A stretch of DNA of 5,901 bases from an uncultured Eubacterium sp. (GTDB lineage Bacteria; Bacillota; Clostridia; Lachnospirales; Lachnospiraceae): contig CAKRGX010000033.1 in assembly GCA_934338065.1 (NCBI GenBank), forward strand, positions 1-5,901, read 5' to 3'. This document shows positions 4,721-5,901 of the stretch, in pieces (positions within the stretch are counted from its first letter, which is position 1; the number at the start of each line of letters is the position of its first letter). The notes beneath the pieces are model-generated. The model was not told the DNA's origin. It searched no databases and saw only the letters and a list, made by a program, of their open reading frames with translations. The position numbers and the translations under genes were made by a program.

Positions 4721-5401
4721 CTATTTCCCGTTCTTTTTAACATTGCTGAACCGTTCATTTTTTTTCGCTAACTGTTCCATTTGCTTCTGATTAATATAAT
4801 ATCCAATCATTTCATTTTTTTTCATTAAAACACAACCATATAACTTTCGCCCATCCGCCAAAGTCATCTTGCGGACAATCTTTCCAATCAACGGCAATTC
4901 GAATGTATGGTCACTCAAAACCCCAGGATAGTTCATATAAACAAATGAACCATCCGATTCTTCAATTTCTTCTTTATAAACAAAAGCGAAGCCGCTACTG
5001 CTCAGATCCTTCAATGTCACAATTTTTTCTCTTTTGCCATGTCCGATCCTGGCCGGATGTTCTTCCCCAATAAACAACCGGAAATCACCTCGCCGATTGT
5101 ATTCCTTACCCTGCAGATTCTCAGGAACTGCATAGTAAAGCCGCCCCTTTAAGCGGACACATTCAATGTCCACATTCGCCCAAAGTATCGGCTTCTCATC
5201 TTCCCTTATGTACATAATATCAACTGCAACATTGTCCCCCTGTACATTAAGAATCTTTCCATCCTTGCGTATCGGCTCAACCAACATTTTTTTCTTGTGT
5301 TTTTCAAAAACAACCGTATCAAATTGAAAAAACATTTCATCAATCGAAATGTTCAACTGAATGGTTGTTCCTGCCCCTAATTCCGAAAAAAGCACCGCCA
5401 T
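4721..5401 (-). CDS. PilZ domain protein, probable cyclic-di-GMP receptor
   Basis: A 226-residue soluble protein with two parts. An N-terminal beta-rich region (about 8-90) resembles the YcgR/PilZN-type domain that precedes PilZ in flagellar-brake proteins. The C-terminal PilZ domain starts at about 100. The c-di-GMP-binding signature is intact: RRGDFR (103-108, the RxxxR motif) and DLSSSG (132-137, DxSxxG). This supports binding of c-di-GMP; the output (motility, adhesion, polysaccharide) cannot be read from the sequence, and no flagellar gene is in the window. The tail (about 207-226) is Lys/Asn-rich. The frame allows ATGs at 5440 and 5422 without a ribosome site. The ATG at 5401 follows AAAGGGGA (5413-5406) at a short spacing and is preferred. 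It lies between the tRNA cluster and fba. Confidence 0.85.
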   Translation of the reverse strand: MAVLFSELGAGTTIQLNISIDEMFFQFDTVVFEKHKKKMLVEPIRKDGKILNVQGDNVAVDIMYIREDEKPILWANVDIECVRLKGRLYYAVPENLQGKEYNRRGDFRLFIGEEHPARIGHGKREKIVTLKDLSSSGFAFVYKEEIEESDGSFVYMNYPGVLSDHTFELPLIGKIVRKMTLADGRKLYGCVLMKKNEMIGYYINQKQMEQLAKKNERFSNVKKNGK

Positions 5402-5491
5402 ATCTTCCCCTTTCGTATTCCCCATTAACAAGGATACCATAAAACGTGAATTTCCGCAAGCAAAACGGCTGTCAGGATGCTTTGCAGCAAA

Positions 5492-5521
5492 ATTTTACTA
5501 TAAAGCAAAAAAAGCTGTCAT
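5492..5521 (-). promoter_or_regulatory. Possible promoter of the PilZ gene
   Basis: Minus strand ATGACA (5521-5516) and TAAAAT (5497-5492), each five of six matches, at 18-bp spacing. The -35 lies inside the stem of the tRNA terminator and the terminator T-run forms the spacer. The leader would be about 85 nt to the ATG at 5401. A dyad TTTGCAGCAAA (5481-5491) covers the expected start. A TATAGT at 5502-5497 is an alternative -10 but lacks a partner at proper spacing. Confidence 0.4.
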
Positions 5522-5547
5522 ATCAATCTTATGACCAATATGACAAC
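5507..5547 (-). terminator. Intrinsic terminator of the tRNA cluster
   Basis: On the minus strand GTTGTCATAT (5547-5538) and ATATGACAGC (5523-5514) form a 10-bp stem with one G-U pair and a 14-base loop, followed at once by seven T residues (5513-5507). It begins 14 bp after the end of tRNA-Gln and ends the tRNA transcript. Confidence 0.85.
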
Positions 5548-5561
5548 TTTCCAATAACCTA

Positions 5562-5633
5562 CTGGGCTAGCTGGATTTGAACCAGCGAATGTAGGAGTCA
5601 AAGTCCTATGCCTTACCCCTTGGCGATAGCCCA
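5562..5633 (-). tRNA. tRNA-Gln (anticodon UUG)
   Basis: A full 72-nt cloverleaf on the minus strand. The acceptor strands TGGGCTA and TAGCCCA begin with the U1-A72 pair characteristic of glutamine tRNA, the D-stem is GCC/GGC, and the anticodon stem TAGGA/TCCTA encloses loop CTTTGAC with anticodon TTG. The T-stem is GCTGG/CCAGC with loop TTCAAAT. The discriminator is G and is followed by T, so CCA is not encoded. It is the last gene of the cluster and is separated from tRNA-His by a strong palindrome. Confidence 0.95.
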
Positions 5634-5639
5634 ATAAAA

Positions 5640-5674
5640 TTTTAAAAACGACGGAACTTCCGTCGTTTTTAAAA
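5640..5674. terminator. Perfect 35-bp palindrome, bidirectional terminator-like, between tRNA-His and tRNA-Gln
   Basis: TTTTAAAAACGACGGAA (5640-5656) and TTCCGTCGTTTTTAAAA (5658-5674) are exact reverse complements around one central base. RNA from either strand would fold into a GC-centred hairpin (ACGACGG/CCGTCGT) followed by five T's, the form of an intrinsic terminator in both directions. It lies within the minus-strand tRNA cluster, where termination would cut expression of tRNA-Gln. Confidence 0.8.
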
Positions 5675-5675
5675 G

Positions 5676-5750
5676 GGTGGGTAATGGGATTCGAACCCAC
5701 GGCCTTCAGAGCCACAATCTGACGCGCTAACCAACTGCGCTATACCCACC
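5676..5750 (-). tRNA. tRNA-His (anticodon GUG)
   Basis: A full cloverleaf on the minus strand. The acceptor strands GTGGGTA and TACCCAC pair perfectly and the anticodon stem TCAGA/TCTGA encloses TTGTGGC with anticodon GTG. The T-loop is TTCGAAT. The base before position 1 is G (5750) and the discriminator is C (5676), giving the extra G(-1)-C73 pair that identifies histidine tRNA. The bases after C73 are C then T, so CCA is not encoded. Confidence 0.96.
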
Positions 5751-5784
5751 ATACAGGATAAAACCATAGCGGCTTTTCCCATAG

Positions 5785-5858
<74 letters not shown>

Positions 5859-5865
5859 GTAGCAA

Positions 5866-5901
5866 AGCGGGTGATGGGAATCGAACCCACGTATCTAGCT
5901 T
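5866..5901 (-). tRNA. Partial tRNA, probably tRNA-Gly, cut by the window edge
   Basis: Only the 3' half is inside the window: the end of the anticodon loop (AA), anticodon-stem strand GCTAG, variable bases, T-arm GTGGG-TTCGATT-CCCAT, acceptor strand CACCCGC and discriminator T. The implied 5' acceptor GCGGGTG together with U73 fits bacterial tRNA-Gly. The anticodon is outside the window, so the identity is inferred. The bases after T73 are TT, so CCA is not encoded. Confidence 0.8.

Noticed and set aside
5634..5676. A separate sigma-A promoter for tRNA-Gln in the gap after tRNA-His
   Set aside because: A TAAAAT exists, but no -35-like sequence is found at acceptable spacing and the palindrome fills the gap.

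Overview
The window looks like a chromosomal segment of a low-to-moderate GC Gram-positive anaerobe of the class Clostridia, most likely Lachnospiraceae. This is inferred from strong AGGAGG-type ribosome sites, consensus sigma-A promoters, the protein families present and the tRNA arrangement; I cannot fix the species. Apart from one plus-strand gene, everything is on the minus strand.

Layout, left to right. A tRNA-Val(UAC) gene (2-74, minus) with its own near-consensus promoter is followed by a short regulatory gap. The only plus-strand gene (279-755) encodes a small membrane protein of the COG2426/PF06695 family. It converges on, and overlaps by 4 bp, a minus-strand housekeeping group. In transcription order that group is a THUMP-domain RNA methyltransferase (3016-1853), an RdgB/HAM1 nucleotide-clearing pyrophosphatase (1845-1243) and a YfcE/YsnB-type metallophosphoesterase (1243-752). 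The last two are coupled by a TGATG junction. Directly upstream lies a single-domain rhodanese (3395-3096) with its own promoter.

The middle holds the least explained part. A 61-residue Asn/Ser/Lys-rich repetitive protein (3691-3506) has an excellent ribosome site and a strong intrinsic terminator. Its leader carries a long inverted repeat, and upstream there is a sequence resembling forespore (sigma-F/G) promoters. It sits just downstream of the class II fructose-bisphosphate aldolase gene fba (4658-3795), with no obvious terminator between them. Upstream of fba is a PilZ-domain protein (5401-4721), a probable cyclic-di-GMP receptor.

The right end is a minus-strand tRNA cluster in the order Gly (cut by the window edge), Arg(UCU), His(GUG), Gln(UUG), ending in an intrinsic terminator at 5507-5547. 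A perfect 35-bp palindrome with terminator character sits between tRNA-His and tRNA-Gln. None of the tRNA genes appears to encode the 3' CCA.

The genes are mostly housekeeping: translation, rRNA/tRNA modification, nucleotide pool cleaning and glycolysis. I see no mobile element, CRISPR array, phage gene or defence system. The candidates for something undescribed are the Asn/Ser/Lys-rich small protein and the structured DNA around it.
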